NCBI GenBank assembly: GCA_964565865.1
Contig: CAZMGM010000059.1
Coordinates: 1 to 7,251, forward strand
Direction: 5' to 3'
Length of the DNA: 7,251 nt
Origin: CBDAPI01 sp964565865
GTDB lineage: Bacteria > Acidobacteriota > UBA6911 > RPQK01 > CBDAPI01
Each line of letters starts with the position of its first letter. The first letter of the stretch is position 1. Under the pieces are notes generated by a model. That model ran no database searches and was not told where the DNA came from. It worked only from the letters and a program-made list of their open reading frames with translations. The translations under genes were made by a program, and so were the position numbers. Shown one piece after another: positions 1-7,031 of the stretch.

Positions 1-261
1 AGCCCCAATCGCCCGTTGCACCCGGCGTTGTTGCCCGGCACTGTCAATCTTAATAATCTTGCCCAGGTCGTTCGCTTCCGCCGCACGGCACAGGTTTTCA
101 AAATCTAACGTTTCGAGGGCGCCATACTCAGCGACAACCTGTACCGTATTGAGAGCGCTGCAACCGAGCATATCAATCTCGTTCGCCCATGGACTGTGCA
201 TCCGCGTGTCCAGCAATAGCTCGTCTGAGTCAAAAATTTCCCGCACTCGATTTCTTCTCAT
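1..261 (-). CDS. HpcH/HpaI-family aldolase, N-terminal part (3' end outside window)
   Basis: Only the first 87 codons are present; the frame is open to the window edge. The start is ATG at 261-259, with a GAGGGG Shine-Dalgarno (complement of 271-276) nine bases upstream. The protein resembles the start of class II pyruvate aldolases (HpcH/HpaI), cytoplasmic TIM-barrel enzymes that cleave 2-keto-3-deoxy or 4-hydroxy-2-oxo acids to pyruvate and an aldehyde. Visible signs are the N-terminal NRVREIF helix, HSPWANEID (22-30), VAEYG (43-47) at the end of the second strand, NLCRAAEANDLG (56-67), IIKID (69-73) and QRAIGA (82-87). The usual family has E-H-G and V-R where this has E45-Y46-G47 and I70-K71, so it belongs to a divergent subfamily or acts on another substrate. 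It lies 51 bp after the SDR gene, probably in one operon. The family call is fairly sure; the substrate is unknown. Confidence 0.75.
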   Translation of the reverse strand, partial: MRRNRVREIFDSDELLLDTRMHSPWANEIDMLGCSALNTVQVVAEYGALETLDFENLCRAAEANDLGKIIKIDSAGQQRRVQRAIGA

Positions 262-270
262 GTTGATCTT

Positions 271-289
271 CCCCTCAAGTCAAATTGAG
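271..289 (-). promoter_or_regulatory. Aldolase ribosome-binding site inside a small dyad
   Basis: On the minus strand the GAGGGG Shine-Dalgarno (complement of 271-276) is partly contained in an inverted repeat: CTCAA, six bases, TTGAG (274-289). Folded in mRNA, this would pair three bases of the Shine-Dalgarno. The ribosome-binding site is a secure reading; a regulatory role for the hairpin is only a possibility, because five base pairs is short. Confidence 0.4.
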
Positions 290-312
290 ACCCTGGACCA
301 CCGGGTCGCGCC

Positions 313-1092
313 TTAGCTGTCTGCATCTCCCTGGTAGGGCCAGGGTCCCTGTGAAAACAGGCCGCCGTCTACAAAAAGGGTCTGGCCGGTGATGAATTCG
401 GCTTCGTCTGAAACCAGGAAGGCGACGGCCGCCGCCACATCTTCCACCTGCCCCACCCGCCGGGTGGGAGTGATGCGAGCCCAGGTTCCGGCGTAATCCT
501 CAGTTTCGGCTCGGGTTCGCTCGACCTCGATTGCCCCGGGGGCCACACAGTTGACAGTGATCCCAAATGCACCCAGTTCTACGGCGGCCACCTTGGTCAG
601 CATCTCGATGCCGCCCTTGCTGCAAGTGTAATCGATCAGTTTAGGGAACGGCCTCTGGTTGCTACCCGATCCGATGTTGATGATTCTCCCGGGCTGTCTT
701 GCCGCCACTAGTTCTCGCGCGGCCCGCTGGGTGCACAGAAACGTTCCTTTTAGGTTCGTGCGAAGAGTCCGATCCCAGTCGCGCTCATCCAGTTCGAGAA
801 AAGGCTTCCAGGTCTGGATGGCTGCATTATTGACGATGACGTGGGGAACTCCAAAACGGTCCAGGATTTGGTCAAAAACGCGGTCAACATCTGCCTTCAG
901 GCCAACGTCTCCCTGAACCAGCAGGGCCCGTCGGCCCCGTTCGCCGACGACCCGGGCGGTCTCCTCTGCCCCGGCCTCGTCACTGTGGTAGTTCACTACA
1001 ATATCGCAGCCGTCTGTAGCCAGCCGACACGCAATTCCACGCCCGATACCTTTGCTGGACCCGGTAACAACGGCGATTCTGGTTTTAGCCAT
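313..1092 (-). CDS. Short-chain dehydrogenase/reductase (SDR), NAD(P)-dependent
   Basis: A complete 259-residue classical SDR, the normal length for the family. It should be a soluble cytoplasmic Rossmann-fold oxidoreductase acting on an alcohol/ketone pair. Numbered from ATG 1092, the cofactor-binding motif TGSSKGIG is at 10-17, D62-V63 contacts the adenine, the NNAA motif is at 88-91 and the catalytic tetrad is N113, S142, Y155 and K159 (YTCSK). The end carries the FVDGG motif. N34-Y35 after the second strand, with no acidic residue there, resembles FabG-like, NADPH-leaning members. A TTG at 1104 would add four residues (MPVT); ATG 1092 was preferred because it leaves the usual short lead before the first strand, but neither start has a convincing Shine-Dalgarno. 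It precedes an HpcH/HpaI-type aldolase, which suggests oxidation of a sugar or sugar acid, but 3-oxoacyl reductase or glucose-1-dehydrogenase-like activity cannot be excluded. Confidence 0.9.
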   Translation of the reverse strand: MAKTRIAVVTGSSKGIGRGIACRLATDGCDIVVNYHSDEAGAEETARVVGERGRRALLVQGDVGLKADVDRVFDQILDRFGVPHVIVNNAAIQTWKPFLELDERDWDRTLRTNLKGTFLCTQRAARELVAARQPGRIINIGSGSNQRPFPKLIDYTCSKGGIEMLTKVAAVELGAFGITVNCVAPGAIEVERTRAETEDYAGTWARITPTRRVGQVEDVAAAVAFLVSDEAEFITGQTLFVDGGLFSQGPWPYQGDADS

Positions 1093-1156
1093 GGTCACTG
1101 GCAACTCGCTGATCCAGCACCCGGGCGTCCAGGAGAGCGGAACCTCTGTTCGGCAT

Positions 1157-1171
1157 TGCTATACATTAGCA
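1157..1171. promoter_or_regulatory. Dyad-symmetric site upstream of the SDR gene (possible operator)
   Basis: TGCTA, five bases (TACAT), TAGCA forms a perfect 5-bp inverted repeat in an AT-rich patch of an otherwise GC-rich region. It lies about 65 bases upstream of the SDR ATG, where an operator or promoter would be expected. No convincing -35/-10 pair was found beside it. It overlaps the end of the ankyrin-like frame. A transcription-factor site is an inference from position and symmetry. Confidence 0.25.
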
Positions 1172-1557
1172 TGTTTGAGGGCGCTTCTACCGGTGGGACC
1201 TTTTGATACTCTCAAACGCCGCTGGAGCTGCGACAACCCGCTCCACCCCCAAAGCTCGGTGGGTCGGATCTTTGGCTCCCGTCCGGTTGCAATCGTCAAT
1301 TCGTACAACAGCGTAGAAGCCTCCTCCAACGGATACCAGTCGGCACCGTTCTCACCCCCGGCAGCGGGGTTCGCACCGCGCTTGACGAAGAAACGGGTCA
1401 GCTCGTAGTTCTCATCTTCCCTGGCGAGACGCGACGTACCCATCACTGCTGAGTGGATCACAGTAAGGCCTATCGAGGTCTTGGAGCGAAAGGTCAGCGC
1501 CTTTGTCCAGGGTTTTGCAAGACATCCGACGCGCCGAATACGAGAGGCACATTGCAC
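1159..1557 (-). pseudogene. Ankyrin-repeat-like remnant
   Basis: A 132-codon frame opened by GTG at 1557 without a good Shine-Dalgarno. Its middle resembles one or two ankyrin repeats: GLTVIHSAVMG (about 1453-1421) recalls the G-x-T-P-L-H-x-A-x-x-x-G signature, ELTRFFVKRGANP follows as the second helix and hairpin, and NGADWYPLEEA could begin the next repeat. About eight extra residues sit between the helices, and nothing recognisable lies on either side. There is no signal peptide, and full ankyrin proteins carry several repeats. A neighbouring minus-strand frame (down to 1494) reads VPLVFGASDVLQ just upstream, hinting at a frameshifted longer gene. It could also be a short real gene leading into the SDR operon (stop 1159, SDR start 1092), or a chance frame. 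This frame and the two dyads are all that can be supported in the 1105-1671 stretch. Confidence 0.35.
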
Positions 1558-1571
1558 CCAGGAAGCAACTC

Positions 1572-1584
1572 GGTCATAGTGACC
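1572..1584. promoter_or_regulatory. Inverted repeat GGTCA-TAG-TGACC in the divergent region
   Basis: A perfect 5-bp inverted repeat with a 3-base spacer lies about 88 bases upstream of the lectin-like gene start and upstream of the minus-strand genes. Its size and symmetry suit a dimeric repressor or activator in the control region between divergent transcription units. No promoter hexamers could be confidently assigned nearby. The symmetry is seen directly; the function is inferred. Confidence 0.25.
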
Positions 1585-1657
1585 CCATGGTAAAGGATTG
1601 GGCCGGGCCGGCCGACCTGTTGGGGAGGGTCCGATGGTGAACCGGTCTCAAGAACAA

Positions 1658-1672
1658 TAAGGAGGCTCCTTA
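1658..1672 (+). promoter_or_regulatory. Strong Shine-Dalgarno embedded in a palindrome
   Basis: The sequence TAAGGAG-G-CTCCTTA is a perfect 7-bp inverted repeat around one base. It contains an AAGGAGG Shine-Dalgarno (1659-1665), six bases from the ATG at 1672, and its last base is the A of that start codon. Folded as TAAGG/CCTTA with loop AGGCT, the mRNA could hide part of the ribosome-binding site. The Shine-Dalgarno is clear and fixes the start of the lectin-like gene; control by the hairpin is speculative. Confidence 0.6.
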
Positions 1673-2325
1673 TGAATGGAACCCGTTTCGTTATTGCCTT
1701 GATGATTCTGGCTGGCCTAGCCTTACCCCCGATGCTGGCGCAAAGCATGGACTCCCACATGAGTTTTTTTCTCACCAGCAGGGGCCCCGGCAGCGGAGCT
1801 GATCTGGGCGGCCTGGCCGGAGCCGACCGTCACTGCCAGATGCTGGCCTCGGCAGTGGGAGCCGACAACCGCACCTGGCGCGCCTACCTCAGCACCAGCA
1901 TCTCCGCTAACCAGGCAGCTGTCAATGCCCGCGACCGCATTGGTCAGGGGCCGTGGTACAACTCCAGGGGAATCCGAATCGCCGAGAACGTCGCCAACCT
2001 GCATTCCAACAACAATCTCACCAAGGAGACCCAGCTCAACGAAAAGGGTGAAAAGGTCAACGGTCGAGGGGACACCCCCAACCGGCACGATATTCTGACT
2101 GGATCACAGTTGGACGGGGGAGCATTCCGGGGCGAGGAGGACTGGACCTGCCAGAACTGGACAAGCAGCAGTGAAGGCAGCGCCCGGGTGGGCCATCATG
2201 ACCGTACGGGTGGAGGGGCACATCCCTCGTCGTGGAATTCGGCGCATAGCTCCAGAGGCTGCAGCCAGGAGAATTTGCGGAGCACAGGCGGCAACGGCCT
2301 GTTTTACTGCTTTGCAATCGATTGA
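1672..2325 (+). CDS. Secreted lectin-like protein (C-type-lectin/endostatin-like fold, DUF1554-type)
   Basis: A complete 217-residue protein with an excellent Shine-Dalgarno. Residues 1-23 look like a Sec signal peptide: a short basic start, a hydrophobic core and a probable cut after MLA before Q24. The mature part resembles small bacterial secreted proteins often annotated as lectin or DUF1554: SFFLTSRGPGSGADLGGL (31-48), ADRHCQMLA (51-59), TWRAYLSTS (68-76), GPWYN (93-97), NRHDILTGS (137-145), TCQNWTSS (159-166), VGHHDRTGGG (173-182), SSWNSAH (186-192) and GLFYCFA (209-215). Four cysteines (C55, C160, C197, C213) could form two disulfides outside the cytoplasm. The likely role is binding a glycan or surface ligand, inferred from fold similarity, not shown. 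The RGD at 132-134 is probably chance. The heme-protein gene begins 38 bases later on the same strand, so the two are probably cotranscribed. Confidence 0.75.
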   Translation: MNGTRFVIALMILAGLALPPMLAQSMDSHMSFFLTSRGPGSGADLGGLAGADRHCQMLASAVGADNRTWRAYLSTSISANQAAVNARDRIGQGPWYNSRGIRIAENVANLHSNNNLTKETQLNEKGEKVNGRGDTPNRHDILTGSQLDGGAFRGEEDWTCQNWTSSSEGSARVGHHDRTGGGAHPSSWNSAHSSRGCSQENLRSTGGNGLFYCFAID

Positions 2326-2342
2326 GGGTACTCCAGAACAAG

Positions 2343-2358
2343 AGTGCAATAAGTGCAA
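2343..2358 (+). repeat. Short direct repeat AGTGCAA x2 before the heme-protein start
   Basis: AGTGCAA occurs at 2343-2349 and again at 2352-2358, nine bases apart, ending five bases before the ATG at 2364. No ordinary Shine-Dalgarno is seen there, so this 38-base spacer is unusual for its position. Chance is quite possible. Confidence 0.3.
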
Positions 2359-2363
2359 AGCAG

Positions 2364-5300
2364 ATGACCTCTCAAGCTCGTAAATTGCGAGTATGGAACA
2401 GCGTCTTTTTGGGTACGACCCTTCTTCCCCTGATCCTGTTTCTTTCAGGCAGCTTTCCGCCTCTTTACGGTGCACAGCAGCCGGCGGAAACGGAAAGGGC
2501 CGAGGTGGGTCTCCCCCCGCCAGCTGGAAGACGGGTCGACTTTGTGCACGATATCAAACCTATCTTTTCCACTCGCTGCCACTTCTGCCACAGTGAAGCC
2601 ACCGAGTTTGGAGGCTTCCGATTGGACGACAGGGAAGCGGCCTTAAAGGGGGGAGCCTCCGGTCCAGCCATCCTGCCCGGTCGAAGCGCTGAGAGCACAC
2701 TCATCCAATTTGTCTCCGGAATACCACCGAAGATGCTCATGCCTCAGGTAGGTGAGCGTCTGAGCGATGAGGAAATTGGACTGCTGAGAGCCTGGATCGA
2801 TCAGGGGGCAGAGTGGCCGGACGATTTCGATGCCGCCCAGCATCCCCGATCCCTAGACCACTGGGCCTACCAGCCATTGCTCTCTGTGCAAGTACCTGAG
2901 GTGGAGGACCGGTCGTGGCCCAGAACACCTATTGATCACTTTATTCTGGCCCGCTTGGAAGAAGAGGGCTTCAAGCCTTCAGAAGTGGCAAACAGGCACA
3001 CTCTGCTGCGGCGAGTCACACTTAATCTGACCGGCCTGCAGCCCACGCCTGAGGAATATCGTGATTTCCTGAAGGACAGTTCCCCGGATTCATTCGCCCA
3101 CGCGGTCGATCGACTTCTGGCCAGCCCCCGCTATGGAGAGCGATGGGCGCGACACTGGATGGATGTGGTGCATTACGCTGATAGCCAGGGGCACGACCAG
3201 GACCGTCCTCGGGAGAATAGCTGGCCCTATCGCGACTATCTCATTCGGTCCTTCAACGAGGATACGCCGTACGCTCGCTTCGTAAAGGAACAGATCGCGG
3301 GCGATGTACTCTATCCCGACGATCCGCGCGCCACCGTGGCCACCGGCTTCATTGCCACCGGACCCTTTGACGAAAGCTCCATGATTTTCATAGTGGATGA
3401 CACAGAGGACAAAAAGCAGGCCCAGAATCTGGACCGGGACGACATGCTGATGACCACCATGTCAACCTTTCTCAGCACTACGGTTCACTGTGCCCGTTGC
3501 CATGACCACAAATTCGACCCGATCCCGCAGACCGAGTATTACAATGTCCAGTCGGTCTTTGCCGGGGTTGACCGTGCCGATCGGCCCTTTGATTCGGATC
3601 CTGAAACCCACGTCCTGCGCCAGGCCCGCCTCAGGGAAAGATTGAGCCTCGAAGGCAGGCAGGGGGACCTGAAGGATCACATCGACCGGGTGACGAGTTC
3701 CGATATTCGGCTCCTGGAGACACGCATCAAGAGCCTAGAGGAGGAAAGAGATGACCCCTCGAATCCAACTGAAAGACTCAGCTTCACTTTCGGGTACCAG
3801 AGTGAGGTTCAGTTGCCGGGGCAAAGGGAGAAATGGGTACAGGTGGACCTGAAAGAGGCAGCTCCTATTCATCAGATCTATCTGGTGCCTGTAGACCTAC
3901 CTGATCGGCCCGGTTTTGGATTTCCCACTCGCTTCCGGGTAGATCTCTCCAATGACCCGCTCTTTGTCAATTTTCAGACCGTGACTGACCACACCGAGGC
4001 AGATTTCCCTAATCCCGGGCCCAATCCGTACGAAATCCAGACCCGCGGACAGCGGGCTCGTTACATCCGCGTGACTGCCCTCTCTCCTGCCCCCGCCAAC
4101 AGCTACTGGCTATTCGCCCTCTCAGAACTACTAGTATTCTCGAGCCGCGAGAACATAGCCCTCAAGGGGAAGGTGACCGCCTCCGATGCAGCGGAAAACT
4201 CCCGGTGGTCGCAAGCCAATCTCGTGGACGGCTACACCAGCCTCGTGAATCTGAACCGGGCGGGTGACTACGGCAGCCCCAGGGAAGCGGGCGATCTCGT
4301 GACCTTTTTGAGGAGTGCTCGGCGCCGTGGTGAAATCGGATTCGAAATCGAAAAGCTCCGAGAAAAGCGCATAACGATGGCCCACTCTCACGCTGACTCG
4401 GACCTGCAATCGAAGCTAGCAGAAGTAGAAATAAAGCTCAAGGAGGTCAATCAGCAGCTCTCTGCCATGCCCCCGGCCCGGATGGTTTACTCGGGAACGC
4501 CTGACTTCGCGGCTTTCCAGAAGTTTCAGCCCAGCAAGGGAAGACCCCGCTCGATTTCCGTGCTGCGTCGTGGAGAAATCACGCAACCCCTGGCACCCGC
4601 CTCTCCTGGAGCGCTCTCTCTGATCCAAGGCCTGGACCCTCATTTCGAACTGGAAGAACCTCACCAGGAAGGAGTCCGTCGTGCGGCTTTGGCCAAATGG
4701 ATCGCGGATCCGCGAAACGTGTTGGCCTGGCGTTCCATCGTCAACCGGGTGTGGCATTATCACTTCGGCAGGGGCCTGGTGGAGACTCCCAACGACTTCG
4801 GCCACATGGGCGGGCGTCCCAGCCACAGGCTGCTGCTGGACTGGCTCACACTCTGGTTTCAGGATAACGGAGGTTCAATCAAGAAGCTGCACAAGTTGAT
4901 TCTGACCAGTTCAGTCTATCAACAGTCTTCTCAAGACCATTCGGAGTATTCACAAATCGATGCAGACAACCGCAAATTGTGGCGCATGAATCGCCGTCGA
5001 TTGGACGCAGAATCGATCCGCGACTCGGTGCTCCAGGCCAGCGGCAAGCTCAACTTGACCATGGGCGGACCTTCCGTCAAACAATTCGACTACCAGGACC
5101 CCAACCCAAGTGTGACGCCGCTCATCAGCTATGAGACCTTCGACGTGGAGAATCCGGCCAACTATCGCCGAAGCGTCTACCGCTGGATTTTCCGTACTTT
5201 GCCCGACCCTTTCATGGAGGTCCTTGACAGTCCGGATTCCTCGCAGCTAGCACCCTCCCGCACAGCCTCGACCACCGCCCTGCAGGCCCTGACCTTGTGG

Positions 5301-5525
5301 AATAATGCATTCATCTTGACCCAGAGCCGGCATCTGGCAGCCCGGGTGGCCCAAAAAGGGGAGGTGCATCTGAAGGTACAAGTCGAGAATGCCTGCCAGC
5401 TGGTTCTGGGCCGTCTCCCTACCCAGGAGGAATCCCGGAAGCTGGTCGCCTACGCCGCTAACTACGGAATGACCAATGTATGCCGTTTATTTTTTAACAC
5501 CAATGAGTTTATTTTTGTAAACTAG
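2364..5525 (+). CDS. Exported PSCyt1-DUF1549-DUF1553 c-type heme protein
   Basis: A 1053-residue protein of the large family typical of Planctomycetota and relatives. The ATG at 2364 gives a compact signal peptide (basic TSQARK, then VFLGTTLLPLILFLSG, likely cut near LYGA). A TTG at 2322, overlapping the lectin stop, would add 14 residues and has no Shine-Dalgarno. Domain order: PSCyt1 (about 58-155) with heme motif C72-H-F-C75-H76; DUF1549/PSCyt2 (about 185-405) with a second CxxCH at C376-C379-H380 in CARCHDHKFDPI; a discoidin-like beta region (about 471-593) with KWVQVDL and ARYIRV, then a second short piece (NIALKGKVTASD to NLVDGYTS); a charged, probably coiled-coil stretch (about 650-702); and DUF1553/PSD1 (about 770-1030), ending in the family-typical NTNEFIFVN. 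Heme must be attached outside the cytoplasm, so the protein acts in the periplasm or at the surface. The biochemical role of the family is unknown; links to polysaccharide use are inferred. The DUF1501 gene follows after 18 bases, the usual partnership. Confidence 0.93.
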   Translation: MTSQARKLRVWNSVFLGTTLLPLILFLSGSFPPLYGAQQPAETERAEVGLPPPAGRRVDFVHDIKPIFSTRCHFCHSEATEFGGFRLDDREAALKGGASGPAILPGRSAESTLIQFVSGIPPKMLMPQVGERLSDEEIGLLRAWIDQGAEWPDDFDAAQHPRSLDHWAYQPLLSVQVPEVEDRSWPRTPIDHFILARLEEEGFKPSEVANRHTLLRRVTLNLTGLQPTPEEYRDFLKDSSPDSFAHAVDRLLASPRYGERWARHWMDVVHYADSQGHDQDRPRENSWPYRDYLIRSFNEDTPYARFVKEQIAGDVLYPDDPRATVATGFIATGPFDESSMIFIVDDTEDKKQAQNLDRDDMLMTTMSTFLSTTVHCARCHDHKFDPIPQTEYYNVQSVFAGVDRADRPFDSDPETHVLRQARLRERLSLEGRQGDLKDHIDRVTSSDIRLLETRIKSLEEERDDPSNPTERLSFTFGYQSEVQLPGQREKWVQVDLKEAAPIHQIYLVPVDLPDRPGFGFPTRFRVDLSNDPLFVNFQTVTDHTEADFPNPGPNPYEIQTRGQRARYIRVTALSPAPANSYWLFALSELLVFSSRENIALKGKVTASDAAENSRWSQANLVDGYTSLVNLNRAGDYGSPREAGDLVTFLRSARRRGEIGFEIEKLREKRITMAHSHADSDLQSKLAEVEIKLKEVNQQLSAMPPARMVYSGTPDFAAFQKFQPSKGRPRSISVLRRGEITQPLAPASPGALSLIQGLDPHFELEEPHQEGVRRAALAKWIADPRNVLAWRSIVNRVWHYHFGRGLVETPNDFGHMGGRPSHRLLLDWLTLWFQDNGGSIKKLHKLILTSSVYQQSSQDHSEYSQIDADNRKLWRMNRRRLDAESIRDSVLQASGKLNLTMGGPSVKQFDYQDPNPSVTPLISYETFDVENPANYRRSVYRWIFRTLPDPFMEVLDSPDSSQLAPSRTASTTALQALTLWNNAFILTQSRHLAARVAQKGEVHLKVQVENACQLVLGRLPTQEESRKLVAYAANYGMTNVCRLFFNTNEFIFVN

Positions 5526-5543
5526 AGTTAGAAAAACTTGCAC

Positions 5544-7031
5544 ATGCGATGCCGTCAGTGTAGTCCCACATTTGATCCTCGCGGACCCGGCTCCGGATTG
5601 CTCCATCGACGCGGTTTTCTGGACCAGCTGGGCGGTGGTCTGAGTGGTCTGGCCTTGGCTCACATGCTGGCTGGGGAGGGAGTACTGGCGGGCCAAGCAG
5701 GCCTGGAGCGCGGCTTGGACCTCAACGGTGGGTTGCATCATCCGGCCAAAGTCAAACGAGTCATACAGCTTTTTATGAACGGAGGGGCCAGTCAACTCGA
5801 CACCTTCGATTACAAGCCTGCACTTGCCCGTCTGAGCGGCCAGAGGTTCAACCCCGGTGCCGACTTGAAGCTAGAATCAGTAACCGATTCGCCTGGTTTC
5901 ATCCTTATGAAGAGTCCCTTCGAATTCAAACAGCACGGAGAGGCCGGGCGATGGGTGAGCGACGTCTTTCCCCACATAGCTGGGATCGTAGACGACCTCA
6001 CGTTCCTTATGGCCATGCGGTCCAGGACCAATGTACACGGACTGGGTGTGTATGAACAGAACACCGGTTTTCCAATGCCCGGATTTCCCGCCATGGGTTC
6101 CTGGTTGTCCTACGGCCTGGGCAGCATGAACGAGAATCTGCCCACGTTTGTGGTGATACCGGATGCGCGCGGTCTGCCCTACAATGGCCAGAAAGCGTTT
6201 TCCTCTGGATTTCTTCCGGCCGCTCATCAAGGCACACTCATCAAGCCCAACGCACCGAACCCAATCCACGACTTGTTCCCTTCGGAATCTGCAGAATTCA
6301 TTACACCCACGAGCGAGCAGGAAGGCCTGAGTCTTCTCAACACGTTGAACCACGAGCACCTGCGAGCTCATCCGGGGGATTCCCGCCTGGATGCGCGCAT
6401 TTTGTCGTACGAGTTGGCCGCCCGCATGCAACTCGGAGCTCCCCCGGTTCTGGACGAATCCAGTGAATCCGAAGCGACAAGAAGACTTTACGGTCTTGAT
6501 GACAAGAAGACAGAAGATTTTGGCCGAAACTGCCTGGCGGCGCGGCGTCTTTCGGAAGCCGGAGTTCGTTTTGTCCAGGTCTGGAGCGGAACGAACGGAG
6601 CCGTAGGAAACTGGGACAACCACCAGGACATCGAAACGCAACTCAGCTCAATCGCCGGGCGCACGGACAAACCCATCGCGGGACTGTTCAGGGATCTGAA
6701 GGCTAGGGGTCTGCTTGACGATACTTTGCTGGTGTGGACGACCGAGTTCGGCCGCATGCCCTTCGGCCAGGGCAGTTCGGGCCGCGACCACAACGGGGGG
6801 ACTTTTGTCACCTGGCTGGCCGGGGCCGGAATCAAGCCGGGCCAGGTATACGGGGAGAGTGACGAGTGGGGCTGGAAGGGAGCTGTGAATTCCACGTCCG
6901 TGCACGACCTACACGCTACGATTCTGCACCTTATGGGTATTGACCACAAGCGGCTGACCTATCTTCATAACGGCATCAATCGGCGACTGACGGACGTGCA
7001 TGGCCACCTGATCAAGGACATCCTGGTGTGA
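5544..7031 (+). CDS. Tat-exported DUF1501 protein (alkaline-phosphatase-superfamily-like)
   Basis: A complete 495-residue protein. A TTG at 5538 in frame would add two residues; ATG 5544 is preferred, though neither has a strong Shine-Dalgarno. A twin-arginine signal, HRRGFLDQ (21-28), precedes a hydrophobic stretch (LGGGLSGLALAHMLAG), so the protein is probably exported already folded. Family landmarks are LFMNGGASQLDTFDYKP (76-92), TNVHGLG (162-168), NWDNHQD (356-362), VWTTEFGRMP (397-406), GRDHNGGTF (413-421) and DLHATILHLMGID (455-467). These D, H and E/N positions resemble metal ligands of the sulfatase/alkaline phosphatase fold, but no classical nucleophile motif is obvious and no reaction is established. 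C3 and C6 lie before the Tat motif. Length and context match the family, which is normally encoded directly beside a DUF1549/DUF1553 heme protein, as here. The two products are likely functional partners. Confidence 0.93.
   Translation: MRCRQCSPTFDPRGPGSGLLHRRGFLDQLGGGLSGLALAHMLAGEGVLAGQAGLERGLDLNGGLHHPAKVKRVIQLFMNGGASQLDTFDYKPALARLSGQRFNPGADLKLESVTDSPGFILMKSPFEFKQHGEAGRWVSDVFPHIAGIVDDLTFLMAMRSRTNVHGLGVYEQNTGFPMPGFPAMGSWLSYGLGSMNENLPTFVVIPDARGLPYNGQKAFSSGFLPAAHQGTLIKPNAPNPIHDLFPSESAEFITPTSEQEGLSLLNTLNHEHLRAHPGDSRLDARILSYELAARMQLGAPPVLDESSESEATRRLYGLDDKKTEDFGRNCLAARRLSEAGVRFVQVWSGTNGAVGNWDNHQDIETQLSSIAGRTDKPIAGLFRDLKARGLLDDTLLVWTTEFGRMPFGQGSSGRDHNGGTFVTWLAGAGIKPGQVYGESDEWGWKGAVNSTSVHDLHATILHLMGIDHKRLTYLHNGINRRLTDVHGHLIKDILV

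Noticed and set aside
1052..1408. Plus-strand 118-codon frame opposite the SDR start and the ankyrin-like region
   Set aside because: No family resemblance, no Shine-Dalgarno, and much of it is antisense to the SDR gene or the ankyrin-like frame.
1597..1671. sigma-70 type promoter for the lectin-like gene
   Set aside because: The region is GC-rich, and no -35/-10 pair with acceptable spacing could be assigned; CAATAA at 1655-1660 is too close to the start codon.
2065..2080. RGD tripeptide in the lectin-like protein as an adhesion motif
   Set aside because: Three residues occur easily by chance and lie within a family-typical N-G-R-G-D stretch; there is no support for integrin-like binding in this context.
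3834..4245. Discoidin-like segment of the heme protein as a novel domain insertion
   Set aside because: As far as can be recalled, many DUF1549/DUF1553 proteins carry this split discoidin-like region between the two domains, so it is probably ordinary for the family.
5877..6641. Long minus-strand frame (254 codons) inside the DUF1501 gene
   Set aside because: It is antisense to a clearly conserved gene and its translation shows no recognisable domain; it is a shadow of coding bias.
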